Shown here: positions 21,578-30,365 of the stretch, one piece after another | How positions within the stretch are numbered: position 1 is the first letter of the stretch | Layout of the letters: every line of letters starts with the position of its first letter | Source: Ruoffia tabacinasalis | GTDB taxonomy: Bacteria > Bacillota > Bacilli > Lactobacillales > Aerococcaceae | Assembly: GCF_005864045.1 (NCBI RefSeq) | Contig: NZ_VBSP01000005.1 | Location: 1-64,000 of the forward strand | Direction: 5' to 3' | DNA length: 64,000 nucleotides | Made by a program: the position numbers and the translations under genes | Notes under the pieces: generated by a model | Told to the model about the DNA's origin: nothing | The model's input: only the letters and a program-made list of their open reading frames with translations | Databases searched by the model: none

Positions 21578-22294
21578 AATAAGATACTCTAAATAGAGTA
21601 ATAACATCGAATAAAATTGTGTGGAGTTAATATTATTTCGATCCAAAAACTGATTGTCATCAATCGTAAAAGCAATATCTGATAGCTTTGCGAGTGAATT
21701 ATCACTTGAGTGGGTAAATGAAATAACACCTATACCTTTCTCTTTCGCAATCTCAGCTTTAGTATTCACGAGATCTGTTTCTCCACTTTTTGAAATACAA
21801 ATAATATCTGAAATACGATGTAAATTATTGAGAAATAAAGCATTTGTATCCGCTCCATTAGAGTAATAAACCAACTCGCCTTGCCCAAGTATTTTCTTAT
21901 ATAAATACTCTCCGATAATCCCTGAATATCCTGTTCAAATAATGTAAAGTGAACGGTCATCTTTTTTTGTCCGCTCGACAAAATCTAGTAAATTCTTTTC
22001 ATTTTGTATAAATATCTTCTGAATACTCGTTGATAAGTCACCAATATAAGTATCCACTTCGCCGTCCACCGTCTTAACTTGCTGACGACTCAAGTGATAA
22101 ATCATATCTGTAAATCCATCGAATCCAAGCTTCTTAGCTAATCGAAAAATTGTCGACTTAGAAGTAAACGTCTCGTCCGCTAACTTTTGAATCGTCAAAT
22201 CTTTTAACATAGTCTGATTATTGTCGATGTACTTCAGGACAGTATTTTCAATATCGGTAAATTTTTTGTTCGTTGTATAATAATTATGTTTCAA
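21563..22294 (-). pseudogene. RpiR/GlvR-like regulator with in-frame TGA
   Basis: The N-terminal HTH (residues 1-77, with FTSKSTIFRLAKKLGFDGF) and the SIS domain (ISKSGETDLVNTKAEIAKEKG) lie in one frame of 243 sense codons, broken only by a TGA at 21935-21937. The residues around the stop read SLYII, stop, TGYSGIIG. Here the family has a Gly-rich turn, so one G-to-T change of GGA would create the stop. By position it was the activator or repressor of the PTS-GH4 operon directly downstream, as GlvR and MalR-type RpiR proteins are. If truly broken, the operon has lost its specific control. Confidence 0.8.
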
Positions 22295-22488
22295 TATGGT
22301 ATCCTTTCTAAAATGTAGTAGTTTATGATTCCGTTCATTTCATCTGTCTTTATTATACATCTAATTAGTTACTGCACCAAAAGTTACTTTGGTATTAATT
22401 TACAGGTATTTTGAGAAAAATATTCTTATTATTGGCATTAATTCGTTTTATTTTATTTTACAAGGTAAGTTAACCATAAGTACCTATA

Positions 22489-22520
22489 AGAAAACCACAG
22501 TTTATCAGCTGTGATTTTCT
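22489..22520 (-). terminator. Hairpin downstream of the ATPase remnant
   Basis: AGAAAACCACAG and CTGTGATTTTCT form a stem with an 8-base loop; on the minus strand a T-rich tail follows. Between it and the RpiR start at 22294 only AT-rich sequence is seen. Confidence 0.6.
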
Positions 22521-22527
22521 ATCTCTT

Positions 22528-22794
22528 CTAATTCTTCGTATCCCACTCCGCCGATAATCGTAAGCCGTTTAAAATAACTAAGATGGTTGACCCTTCATGG
22601 AACACAACACCCATTGGCAAGTCGAGCGCACCAATAATATTTAATATGACGAACATTACAATTACTGAGATTGAGAAAATGAATGATACATATTTCTCAG
22701 TTTCATCTTGTAAATAATTCAACAAAAATTCTTTTTTCTCAGGTTGATTAATAACTGAGTTTGGATCATATTGCGAGCCATTTGATAGCAACAT
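22528..22794 (-). pseudogene. C-terminal remnant of a metal P-type ATPase
   Basis: Only the final membrane helices of a P1B-type ATPase remain, including LDLPMGVVFHEGSTILVILN. The intact ATPase at 24257-26173 ends with the closely related IGLGVVMHEGSTILVILN, so this is a relic of a second, homologous pump. All catalytic motifs (DKTGT, the nucleotide site, the metal-binding helices) are missing. The first part of the open frame overlaps the mutT remnant and is probably not ATPase sequence. Confidence 0.75.
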
Positions 22795-23091
22795 GTTCAG
22801 TCAATACTGGTTCACCAAGTTCCAAATGACAGATAAATGTTGCTAAGTTAACATTCCCAAAATCATAGTTATATCTTGTTACATCAAAGACTCGCCACTC
22901 ACTACTACTTCAATTTTTAATTCTTCAATCAATTCTCTATGCAGTGCTTCTTGAGGCGTCTCACCTTGCTCAATCTTTCCGCCAGGAAACTCCCATAAAT
23001 AAGGTAAGGATTTCTCTCCTCCCCGTTGAGCGAATAATATCTTTCCTTCTTTTATTAGAATAGCTCCTACCACATTAATTATCTTAGTCAT
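22766..23091 (-). pseudogene. NUDIX hydrolase (MutT/8-oxo-dGTPase-like), frameshifted and truncated
   Basis: From ATG 23091 (AAGGTGAG site) the frame encodes the MutT start and the Nudix box (GGKIEQGETPQEALHREL then IEEL) but stops at 22879. The expected continuation, VFDVTRYNYDFGNVNLATF, then LELGEPVLTEH and IKWL, is in another frame, so a frameshift lies near 22885-22895. The second frame ends at 22766, where the C-terminus would normally run on by about 20 residues. The enzyme would have cleaned 8-oxo-dGTP from the nucleotide pool. Confidence 0.8.
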
Positions 23092-23094
23092 CAA

Positions 23095-23431
23095 CTCACC
23101 TTATCCTTACTATAATAATGTTAATTTGCATCATTGTACTTATCATCCTATATGAAAGTGAGGAATGTATGAAGGACGTTTTGGAATTTGGTGATAGTTT
23201 TATAGCCCAAAAAACTCCCCCCGTCGAATCTCAACAGGAAGAGCTCTATCAAATTTCCACTAAAACTAACTTCTAACGTCTTTTCCGACTATCCTTCCGT
23301 ATCAATTACCACCCCAAGCCAATGAAGCCTAAGCCACTGACAATACTTGCATACATATTAGGTACCGTCGGACTCAACGAGATCAGGACAACCCTAATGC
23401 AACAAGCAGTAATTGTCACTTTGCATTCATC
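23095..23431. other. Gene-free degenerate stretch
   Basis: No open frame of useful length exists. Short minus-strand segments such as SPTVPNMYASIVSG can be pieced together across frames and look like membrane-protein debris, but I cannot assign them to a family. Confidence 0.4.
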
Positions 23432-23990
23432 TTAATTCACCGTATCAGACTCATTGTCTTCTTCGATTCGAACTCTATTGGCCGCCAAGACAAAGGGTGC
23501 GTAGATAGAGTAAGCAACCACTATGTTAAAGAGTGATAGTAAGGTCGCTTCAATGCTACCACCCGTTGCTAGATATGCATATAATCCTGGTGGAGTAATC
23601 CGAGTATCGCAATAATTAAGGCTATTGTTACTTCAGATCCATCCATTTGAGTATACGCATCAAAAGAACCACGGGTACAGTCCCAAGGTAATTGAGTGAT
23701 GTCTCTTGTTGCTTCATAGACAGGTGTATTCTATTTAAGGCCGCGCCATAGAAACCGTCCATGTTCGGCGCTAGTACGCTGTGACCATGTAAACCAAAGA
23801 ACCAGAATAATAGAACTAAGAAGATCAGTAATATAACACTTCAAAGACCTTGGGATAGACCCATTAACGGTTGTTGAATTTAATGCGAGATTAAGTCATT
23901 CAATGATAAGCCAGCCAATGAGAAGGCTAAGTAACCAATGATGGCTGGTCGTGAGTCTTAATCAATACCAATAAGCAATTTTTGTCGTTA
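23432..23990 (-). pseudogene. PTS EIIC (lactose/cellobiose type) remnant
   Basis: Several frames together give EIIC motifs in the right order: RPAIIGYLAFSLAGLSLND, then WFFGLHGHSVLAPNMDGFYG, FDAYTQMDGSEVTIALIIAI, PPGLYAYLATGGSIEATLLS and IYAPFVLAANRV, with a TAA at 23432-23434. The N-terminus is missing, there are internal stops and frameshifts, and about 100 residues are deleted between ALIIAI and PPGLYAY. This was a permease for a beta-glucoside or lactose-type sugar. Confidence 0.8.
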
Positions 23991-24078
23991 GTTTTTTATT
24001 ATAGTTTGAAAGCATTATAGATTTTGCTAAATGATTAACCCTGTTTGATTATTGAAGAGAAAATGAGTGAGGGATTGA

Positions 24079-24155
24079 ATTTGGCTTCGTAATGATGCAC
24101 GAAGTCAAATACGAACAAATACCGGCCTGGTGGTATCCCACCAAGCCAAATACCT
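24079..24155. repeat. Worn 41-bp hairpin array, family 4
   Basis: There are two adjacent stem-loops: ATTTGGCTTCGT with ACGAAGTCAAAT (24079-24110), and GGCCTGGTGG with CCACCAAGCC (24124-24147). Their centres are 41 bp apart, and the linker word CAAATAC recurs at 24106 and 24147, also 41 bp apart. A minus-strand open frame across 24049-24246 runs through these stems and is probably not a gene. Confidence 0.6.
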
Positions 24156-24256
24156 GCCCACGAATCATCGGCGGATCTCCTTTACTCTCTATTATACTCA
24201 ACAGCTCCAAAAAAAATCTACCAAAATAAATTAGTAGATCCTTCATACAAAAATAT

Positions 24257-26173
24257 TTAAAAACTCTTCAACATTCGTAAGGCATTCAAGATCACGAGAA
24301 TCGTACTTCCTTCATGCATCACCACACCCAAACCGATATCCATCTTACCTAAGAAGTTCAACGTTACTAAGGTGACCACTACAATCATCGAGAAGATAAT
24401 GTTTTGCCATGTGATCTTATTCATCTTCTTCGTTAATCGATGCGCGTAGGCAAGTTTACTTAAGTCATTTTGCATCAGAACCAGATCCGCAACGTCCATC
24501 GCGACATCGGTTCCCTCACCCATCGCAATCCCAACATCAGCGGTAACCAAGGCCGGCGCATCATTGACGCCATCCCCTAACATTGCTGTTAAGCCGTACT
24601 GCTTTTGTTGTTCTTTAACAATCGACGCTTTATCTTCTGGCATCACATTCGCTTGAACTTCATCAACGCCAACTTTTCTACCAATAGCCTCACCCGTTAG
24701 CTGAGCGTCTCCAGTGATCATTGTTGTATGAATACCCGCCTCTTTAAAGTACGCCACCGCACTTTGCGCAGCTTCATTAGGTACATCCATCAAGGCAATC
24801 AGTCCAACCACCCAATCTTCACGCCCGATATACACCACTGTCTTTCCTTCTTGAGCTAATCGTTCTTTGAGTTGATTATACTCTGGGTTAACCTTATCAA
24901 AGGAAGTCGGTTTACCAATCCGATAATGCTGATTGTTGTAAGTTGCCGACAAGCCTTGTCCTACGATGTTCTCTACCTCTAAAGACAAAGTGCCCGATCC
25001 TGGGAAATGCTTAATAATCGCTGACGCTAATGGATGGTTCGATTGTTTCTCCATCGATACAACAACATCAATTAATTCTGCTTCATCAAGCTCCTCGTCA
25101 TATTCAAAGTCGGTGACTTCCGGTTTCCCGTGAGTTAATGTCCCTGTCTTATCAAAGGAAACAGCCTTAAGGTCCGCTAACTTGGATAAATATTCCCCAC
25201 CTTTAACTAGAACACCTTTTCTAGACAGATTCGATATTGTAGCTAACGTCGTTGGAATCGCGCTGGCGGCGAGCGCACAAGGTGACACCGCAATGAGATA
25301 CACCATCCCACGGTACCAACTCATCTCCCACGTCCAATCAAAGACGAAGGGCCCTGACAAGATGACAAAGGGAAATAAGAATAAAACAAATGAAACGTAT
25401 TTAGATTCCAGACGTTGAATCAAGGTCGCTGTCTTCGTGAGACTACTTTGCGATTCATTCACCATCTCCAGAATTTTAGCAAAAACCGTCTCAGAGCTAT
25501 CTTTTGTCACTTGCATTGTAAAACTACCCGATTCATTCATCGTACTCGCAAATACTTCATCACCGACCGTTTTTTCTTTAGGAATACTCTCACCGTTAAT
25601 CGATGATTCATCCACTGAACTCGTTCCTTGAAGAATAATACCGTCGGTCGGAATTTGATCGCCATTTAATACTTGTAATGTATCGCCCACTTTGACCTCT
25701 TCAACGGAAACTAAGTGTGTCTCACCATTTTCAAGCACTAACCGTGCCTCAGTGGGGTTCATCTCAAGTAAATTCGTAATTTCCTTCTTACTTTTCCCAT
25801 CGACATAACTTTCTAAGAAATGTGCTCCGGCAAAGATGACAATTAATAAGGCACCCTCTTCACTATTGCCAATGAGAACAGCACCCAAAGTAGCGAGCGC
25901 CATCAAGAAATGAATGTTAGGCATGAAGCGTTTCAACTTCAAAGTATTAGAGATGGTGTCGCCAACACCTTCCATAATGACATGGTAACCTGCCGTTACG
26001 ATTGATGCCAAGAAAGCGCTAGTAGCAAGTAAGTTATTATTTGTAAATTCGAAATAGAGCCCCACAAAGAAAGCAATTAACCCGATAAAATACAAGACAA
26101 CTGGTAATTTACCATGATGTTGATGTTCATGCTCAGTGTGAGCCTCGTGATTATGTTCTTTTATTTGATTCAT
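24257..26173 (-). CDS. P1B-type metal-transporting ATPase (SPC motif, Zn/Fe/Co class)
   Basis: This 638-residue pump starts at ATG 26173, 9 bases after AAGGAG. The N-terminus is His-rich (EHNHEAHTEHEHQHHG), a likely metal-binding tail. Motifs in order: SSINGESIPKEK, transmembrane metal site SPCAL (about 300), phosphorylated Asp in DKTGTLT (about 344), SNHPLASAI, MITGD, GDGVNDAPAL, and the last helix MHEGST. The SPC plus HEGST pair places it in the P1B-4 group that exports Fe(II), Co or Zn. The exact metal is not settled by sequence. A remnant of a second such pump lies at 22528. Confidence 0.9.
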   Translation of the reverse strand: MNQIKEHNHEAHTEHEHQHHGKLPVVLYFIGLIAFFVGLYFEFTNNNLLATSAFLASIVTAGYHVIMEGVGDTISNTLKLKRFMPNIHFLMALATLGAVLIGNSEEGALLIVIFAGAHFLESYVDGKSKKEITNLLEMNPTEARLVLENGETHLVSVEEVKVGDTLQVLNGDQIPTDGIILQGTSSVDESSINGESIPKEKTVGDEVFASTMNESGSFTMQVTKDSSETVFAKILEMVNESQSSLTKTATLIQRLESKYVSFVLFLFPFVILSGPFVFDWTWEMSWYRGMVYLIAVSPCALAASAIPTTLATISNLSRKGVLVKGGEYLSKLADLKAVSFDKTGTLTHGKPEVTDFEYDEELDEAELIDVVVSMEKQSNHPLASAIIKHFPGSGTLSLEVENIVGQGLSATYNNQHYRIGKPTSFDKVNPEYNQLKERLAQEGKTVVYIGREDWVVGLIALMDVPNEAAQSAVAYFKEAGIHTTMITGDAQLTGEAIGRKVGVDEVQANVMPEDKASIVKEQQKQYGLTAMLGDGVNDAPALVTADVGIAMGEGTDVAMDVADLVLMQNDLSKLAYAHRLTKKMNKITWQNIIFSMIVVVTLVTLNFLGKMDIGLGVVMHEGSTILVILNALRMLKSF

Positions 26174-26442
26174 CACTGCCAACTCCTTTACGTTAAGTGT
26201 AATGATTACGTTTCATATGAAAATCAAATCATATGTTAGTTATATAATACATGAACATTCACTGATATAGCAAGTGGAATGAGGTCTTAGTTTTCTCTAA
26301 GATTCCAAGACAACTAAGCCCATCCAATCCGATGGCTGTCAATATGAAACTAACATTTGATAAAAGTAAATTCTCTCTGGCTTACTATTTATCTAAAACA
26401 CGAACATTCATCATTTTAGCTCTTCTGATTATTCGTCATCTA

Positions 26443-26485
26443 TTGTCATATTCTCCCTAGAAGTTATACTCTTTCAGTAGAGTAT
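26443..26485 (+). promoter_or_regulatory. Promoter and overlapping palindrome of the polyamine-type transporter operon
   Basis: TTGTCA (26443-26448), a 16-base spacer and TATACT (26465-26470) make a good promoter 41 bases before the TTG start. The inverted repeat ATACTCT and AGAGTAT (26466-26485) overlaps the -10 and may be an operator. It is followed by TTTTACTTTTT, so a short attenuator is also possible. The rest of 26183-26442 has no gene; it must hold the promoter of the divergent ATPase. Confidence 0.6.
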
Positions 26486-26510
26486 TTTACTTTTTAAGGA
26501 GGAATTATTT

Positions 26511-27350
26511 TTGTCTTCTAAACACATCCCGTACATTGTGATTACACCGGGATTCATATTGTTAGTTGTCTTTCTAGTCATACCTTTGTTATCCATTATT
26601 TGGCCGACATTTTATGATGGCGCTTTTACCTTTGAATCCTATGCGTCATTTTTCTCAAGTAGTTTCAATTTGAGTATTCTATGGCGGACCGTTAAGCTTT
26701 CTTTAATCGTCACCTTATTCACAATTATCTTAGGTTTGCCAACGGCTTATTACATCTCCCGCACAGGCAAGAAGTGGCGTTCGCTCTTGATGGGCTTCGT
26801 TCTCTTTCCATTATTAACGAATTCTGTTGTGAGAAGTTTTGCTTGGATTAATATTTTAGGTACGAATGGGATTGTGAATCAATTCTTACTGAATACTGGG
26901 CTGATCTCGCAACCATTGAAGTTATTGTACACAGAGTTTGCGATTGTGATTGGTTCAATCTATCTTTTCTTGCCATTAATGATTACGACTTTAGTGGGGA
27001 TTTTAGAGAACATTGATACTGAAATGATTGAAGCAGCTGAGACACTGGGAGCGAATCCGCTTGTTGCCTTCGTTAAAGTAATCTGGCCCTTAAGTATTCC
27101 TGGTGTCATTGTGGGAAGTATCTTAGTGTTCACTGGGACCTTTACCGCTTATACGACGCCACAATTACTAGGTGGGAATCAGAATATGATGATGTCTACT
27201 TTCCTCTATCAACAAGCAATGTCTTTAGGCAACTGGCAAAGTGCTGGCGTGATTGCTTTGATTATGATTGTCACAACGATGCTTGTCATGAATGTCTTTA
27301 ATGCCATTGCGAATATGGTTGACCGTAGAGGAGGCGATCTTAATGCGTAA
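26511..27350 (+). CDS. ABC transporter permease, PotB type
   Basis: The protein has 279 residues and starts at TTG 26511 with AAGGAGG 8 bases upstream. Six membrane helices are predicted. The coupling motif EMIEAAETLGANPLVAFVKV (about 180-200) and TPQLLGGNQNMMMSTFLYQQ are typical of the PotB/AfuB-type spermidine/putrescine family (MOI class). It pairs with the next permease, whose start lies 8 bases inside this gene. The substrate is not fixed; nearby purine deaminases suggest a nucleobase, nucleoside or polyamine. Confidence 0.9.
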   Translation: MSSKHIPYIVITPGFILLVVFLVIPLLSIIWPTFYDGAFTFESYASFFSSSFNLSILWRTVKLSLIVTLFTIILGLPTAYYISRTGKKWRSLLMGFVLFPLLTNSVVRSFAWINILGTNGIVNQFLLNTGLISQPLKLLYTEFAIVIGSIYLFLPLMITTLVGILENIDTEMIEAAETLGANPLVAFVKVIWPLSIPGVIVGSILVFTGTFTAYTTPQLLGGNQNMMMSTFLYQQAMSLGNWQSAGVIALIMIVTTMLVMNVFNAIANMVDRRGGDLNA

Positions 27351-28122
27351 ACAATTTGGCTTGAAACTCTTTGTCATTCCTGTTTTTCTATTTCTATTTA
27401 TTCCCTTATTCATTATCATTGTGACCTCTTTTGGTGAGAAGCCAACGATTCAATTCCCTATTGAAGGGTTTACCCTTGATTGGTATGCGAATGTCTTTAC
27501 AACGGGTGGCTTTCTGACGAGTTTTTGGTTGAGCTTGCGTATTTCTTTTCTGGCGACGCTCTTAGCCTTAATTATTGGTGTCCCCGCTGCTTACGCCTTG
27601 TCGCGTTATGACTTTTCCGGCCGTAAACGGTTAAAGAGTTTCTTCCTGTCCCCAACGATTATTCCTGGTGTTGTGGTTGGTTTTGCGCTTTTCCAATTTA
27701 TTGTGATTCGGATGCAAATTCCAATTTTCATTGGTTTGCTTTTAGGACATTTCTTAATTAGCTTGCCTTACATTATTCGTGTCGTGGGTTCAAGTTTAGA
27801 GCAATTAGATATGTCCCTTGAAGAAGCAAGTTGGACTTTAGGTTGTACACGTTTGGAAGCCTTCTTTAAGATCGTTTTACCTAATATTACTTCAGGTATT
27901 TACGCTGCTTTTATGTTGGCCTTTATTAATTCATTCAACAACATACCGGTGTCACAATTTTTAACGGGTCCGGGCTTTACAGCCTTACCTACGAACTTAA
28001 TGGGTTATATCGAATATAACTATGATCCAACAGTTTCGGCATTATCTGTTCTGTTAATGCTACTGACAATTATCTTAATGATTATTATTGAGAAGACTTT
28101 AGGTCTCGCTTCAATATCTTAA
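27343..28122 (+). CDS. ABC transporter permease, PotC type
   Basis: The protein has 259 residues from ATG 27343, chosen because GAGGAGG lies 7 bases upstream; longer starts overlap the previous gene needlessly. It has six membrane helices and the coupling motif MSLEEASWTLGCTRLEAFFK. It forms the transmembrane channel with the PotB-type subunit and is translated from an overlapping start, so stoichiometry is coupled. Confidence 0.9.
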   Translation: MRKQFGLKLFVIPVFLFLFIPLFIIIVTSFGEKPTIQFPIEGFTLDWYANVFTTGGFLTSFWLSLRISFLATLLALIIGVPAAYALSRYDFSGRKRLKSFFLSPTIIPGVVVGFALFQFIVIRMQIPIFIGLLLGHFLISLPYIIRVVGSSLEQLDMSLEEASWTLGCTRLEAFFKIVLPNITSGIYAAFMLAFINSFNNIPVSQFLTGPGFTALPTNLMGYIEYNYDPTVSALSVLLMLLTIILMIIIEKTLGLASIS

Positions 28123-28141
28123 TAAGGAGGTCGCCAATACA

Positions 28142-29182
28142 ATGGCTTTTGTTAATTTGAATGACATTCGCGTCAGTTATGACGGGAAGACAGATATATT
28201 AAAAGATTTAAACCTCTCCATCGAAAACGGAGAACTTGTGTCACTGCTCGGTCCATCGGGTTGTGGAAAGACAACAACCTTGCGTGTCATTGCTGGATTA
28301 ATTAATCCTAATGATGGGCAGTTTACAGTGGATAACGAAGATTTGACTGCTACACCCGTACATAAACGCCAATTCGGAATGGTCTTCCAGTCTTACGCCC
28401 TGTTCCCGCATTTAACGATTTTTGAAAATGTGGCCTTCGGTTTAAAAATGCAAAAAGTAGACAAACAGACGATTAAAGAAAAAGTCACTGCCATGCTTGA
28501 AGTGACTGGCTTAGCTGACTTTACTGACCGTTACCCTAAACAGTTATCTGGTGGGCAAAGACAACGGGTTGCCTTAGCTCGCGCTTTAGTTATTGAGCCG
28601 AAGTTATTATTACTAGATGAGCCTTTAAGTAACTTAGACGCTAAATTACGTGTCTCTATGCGTATGGAAATCAAACGAATTCAAAGACAATTAGGTATTA
28701 CAACTGTCTTTGTTACCCATGATCAAGAAGAGTGTTTCTCAATCTCAGATAAAGTAGCTGTTATGAACAACGGAGTCATTGAACAATACGCAACACCTGA
28801 GGAGATTTATCATTATCCTAAAACAGAGTTTGTTGCTCGTTTTATTGGCTTTGAGAATTTTATTAATCTTACGAAACAAGCAAGCGGCGCTTATATTACT
28901 GATAACGGGACAGCGATTCATACAACTCAAGCGGACTTAGACCGTGCAGAAGTGAAGGCGACGATTCGCCCAGATGATATTCAAATCATTGCCCAAGTAA
29001 TTTCAGAAGAGAATACAATTGTTGGTAAGATCTTAGTTCGGACATTCTTAGGTAAAAGTTACCAATACGAAGTGGAGACTCCGGTTGGTAAGTTAATTGT
29101 CAATGATGACTCACAAACTCTGTATCAAAGTGGCGATCAAGTTACTCTTTATCTAACACCGGAAAAATTAATTTTGGTTTAA
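28142..29182 (+). CDS. ABC transporter ATPase, PotA type
   Basis: This 346-residue ATPase has Walker A LLGPSGCGKTTTLRVIAG, signature LSGGQRQRVALARAL, Walker B LLLLDEPLSNLDAKLR and a C-terminal TOBE domain (from about 265, ATIRPDDIQII). It is typical of the PotA/FbpC group and energises the two permeases encoded just before it. The ribosome site AAGGAGG is 14 bases before the ATG. Confidence 0.92.
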   Translation: MAFVNLNDIRVSYDGKTDILKDLNLSIENGELVSLLGPSGCGKTTTLRVIAGLINPNDGQFTVDNEDLTATPVHKRQFGMVFQSYALFPHLTIFENVAFGLKMQKVDKQTIKEKVTAMLEVTGLADFTDRYPKQLSGGQRQRVALARALVIEPKLLLLDEPLSNLDAKLRVSMRMEIKRIQRQLGITTVFVTHDQEECFSISDKVAVMNNGVIEQYATPEEIYHYPKTEFVARFIGFENFINLTKQASGAYITDNGTAIHTTQADLDRAEVKATIRPDDIQIIAQVISEENTIVGKILVRTFLGKSYQYEVETPVGKLIVNDDSQTLYQSGDQVTLYLTPEKLILV

Positions 29183-29207
29183 AAACATTCTTAAAGGAGA
29201 ATATATA

Positions 29208-30275
29208 ATGAAACTTTTTAAAACATCTGTATTAGCTTTAACATCAGTTATGGTCCTTGCGGCTTGTGGTAATTCAGACACGGCTTCTACTTCAGACACA
29301 GCCTCTGCTCAAGAAAATGGTGAATTAATTGTCTCGACGTTTGCGATTTCAGAAGATGTGATTCAATCTGACGTCTTTGCTCCATTTACTGAAGCAGAAG
29401 GCATTAATATTACGCACGAAGTTGGGAATTCAAGCGAACGCTTTACAAAATTACAAAACAACCCACACTCAACCATTGACGTCATTGAACTATCTCAAAA
29501 CAACGCAGCTTCAGGGGTTGCTGAAGGAATGTTTGAGCCTTTAGACGAAGAAAAAGTACCGAATTTAGCTTTATTAGTAGACGGTGCCCAAGATGCTGTG
29601 GATTCAGCTGGAGCGCCTTATACAATGAATAGTATCGGAATTATCTACAATGAAGAAGCGGCTGGCATGACTATCGATGAGTGGTCTGATTTATGGGATC
29701 CTGCTTTAGAAGGTAAGATTTCGATTCCAGATATTACAACAACGTTTGGTCCAGCGATGTTACACGTTGCAAGTGATCACGCAGGTGTTGATATTACAAC
29801 TGATAATGGTGAAGCGGCTTTCCAAGCTTTAGCTGACTTAAAACCAAACATTACAAAAACTTATACAAAATCATCTGACTTAGCGAACCTTTTCCAATCA
29901 GGTGAAATTGTTGCAGCCGTTGTCGGTGACTTTGCTTACCCAATTATTTCTGAAGCAAACCCAGATGTGCAATACATTGTCCCTGAATCTGGAACTTACG
30001 CAAACTTTAATACTTTAAACGTCGTTGCTTCTTCAGAAAATAAAGAAGCGGCTTATGCTTTCATTAACTGGAAACTTAGTGAAGAATTACAAACACAAAC
30101 AGCCAGCTCATTAAACGAAGCTCCAACAAATGCGGACGTTGAATTAGATGAAGAAACTGCCGCAAACAAAACTTACGGTGACGTTGCTCAACGTGCAAAA
30201 GCCATTGACTTTACTTTTGTTAACGAGAACTTAGACGAGTGGATTAATACTTGGAATGAATTGATGAACCAATAG
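29208..30275 (+). CDS. ABC transporter substrate-binding lipoprotein, PotD/AfuA-like
   Basis: The protein has 355 residues with a lipoprotein signal and lipobox VLAACGNS (Cys20), followed by an acidic Ser/Thr linker. The mature domain is a PotD/PotF-like or ferric-type binding protein (SERFTKLQNNPHSTIDVIEL, NSIGIIYNEEAAGMTIDEWS). It supplies ligand to the PotABC-type importer encoded upstream. I cannot tell polyamines from other small cations or purine derivatives by sequence. The operon's first terminator follows at 30293. Confidence 0.9.
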   Translation: MKLFKTSVLALTSVMVLAACGNSDTASTSDTASAQENGELIVSTFAISEDVIQSDVFAPFTEAEGINITHEVGNSSERFTKLQNNPHSTIDVIELSQNNAASGVAEGMFEPLDEEKVPNLALLVDGAQDAVDSAGAPYTMNSIGIIYNEEAAGMTIDEWSDLWDPALEGKISIPDITTTFGPAMLHVASDHAGVDITTDNGEAAFQALADLKPNITKTYTKSSDLANLFQSGEIVAAVVGDFAYPIISEANPDVQYIVPESGTYANFNTLNVVASSENKEAAYAFINWKLSEELQTQTASSLNEAPTNADVELDEETAANKTYGDVAQRAKAIDFTFVNENLDEWINTWNELMNQ

Positions 30276-30292
30276 TCTTTAGCTTACTTTTG

Positions 30293-30336
30293 AAAAGATG
30301 AAATTTCGGGGAGTCACCTGAAGTTTCATCTTTTTC
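30293..30336 (+). terminator. Terminator after the transporter genes
   Basis: AAAAGATGAAATTTCGGG pairs with CCTGAAGTTTCATCTTTT around a 6-base loop and a T-rich tail follows. The deaminase genes start within 35 bases, so read-through or a separate promoter must serve them. Confidence 0.85.
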
Positions 30337-30365
30337 TCTCATTGTTCTTGAAAGGATTGAATAAA

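Noticed and set aside
21935-21937. TGA read as glycine or tryptophan
   Set aside because: TGA ends other intact genes such as the 6-phosphogluconate dehydrogenase; a point mutation is simpler.
24049-24246. 65-codon minus-strand frame
   Set aside because: It runs through two strong hairpins, has no clear ribosome site and no recognisable family.
22528-24250. Insertion sequence causing the decay
   Set aside because: No transposase frame or terminal inverted repeats with target duplication were found.
26281-26442. Purine-type riboswitch before the transporter operon
   Set aside because: The conserved aptamer words are missing; only a small GACA/TGTC hairpin is seen.
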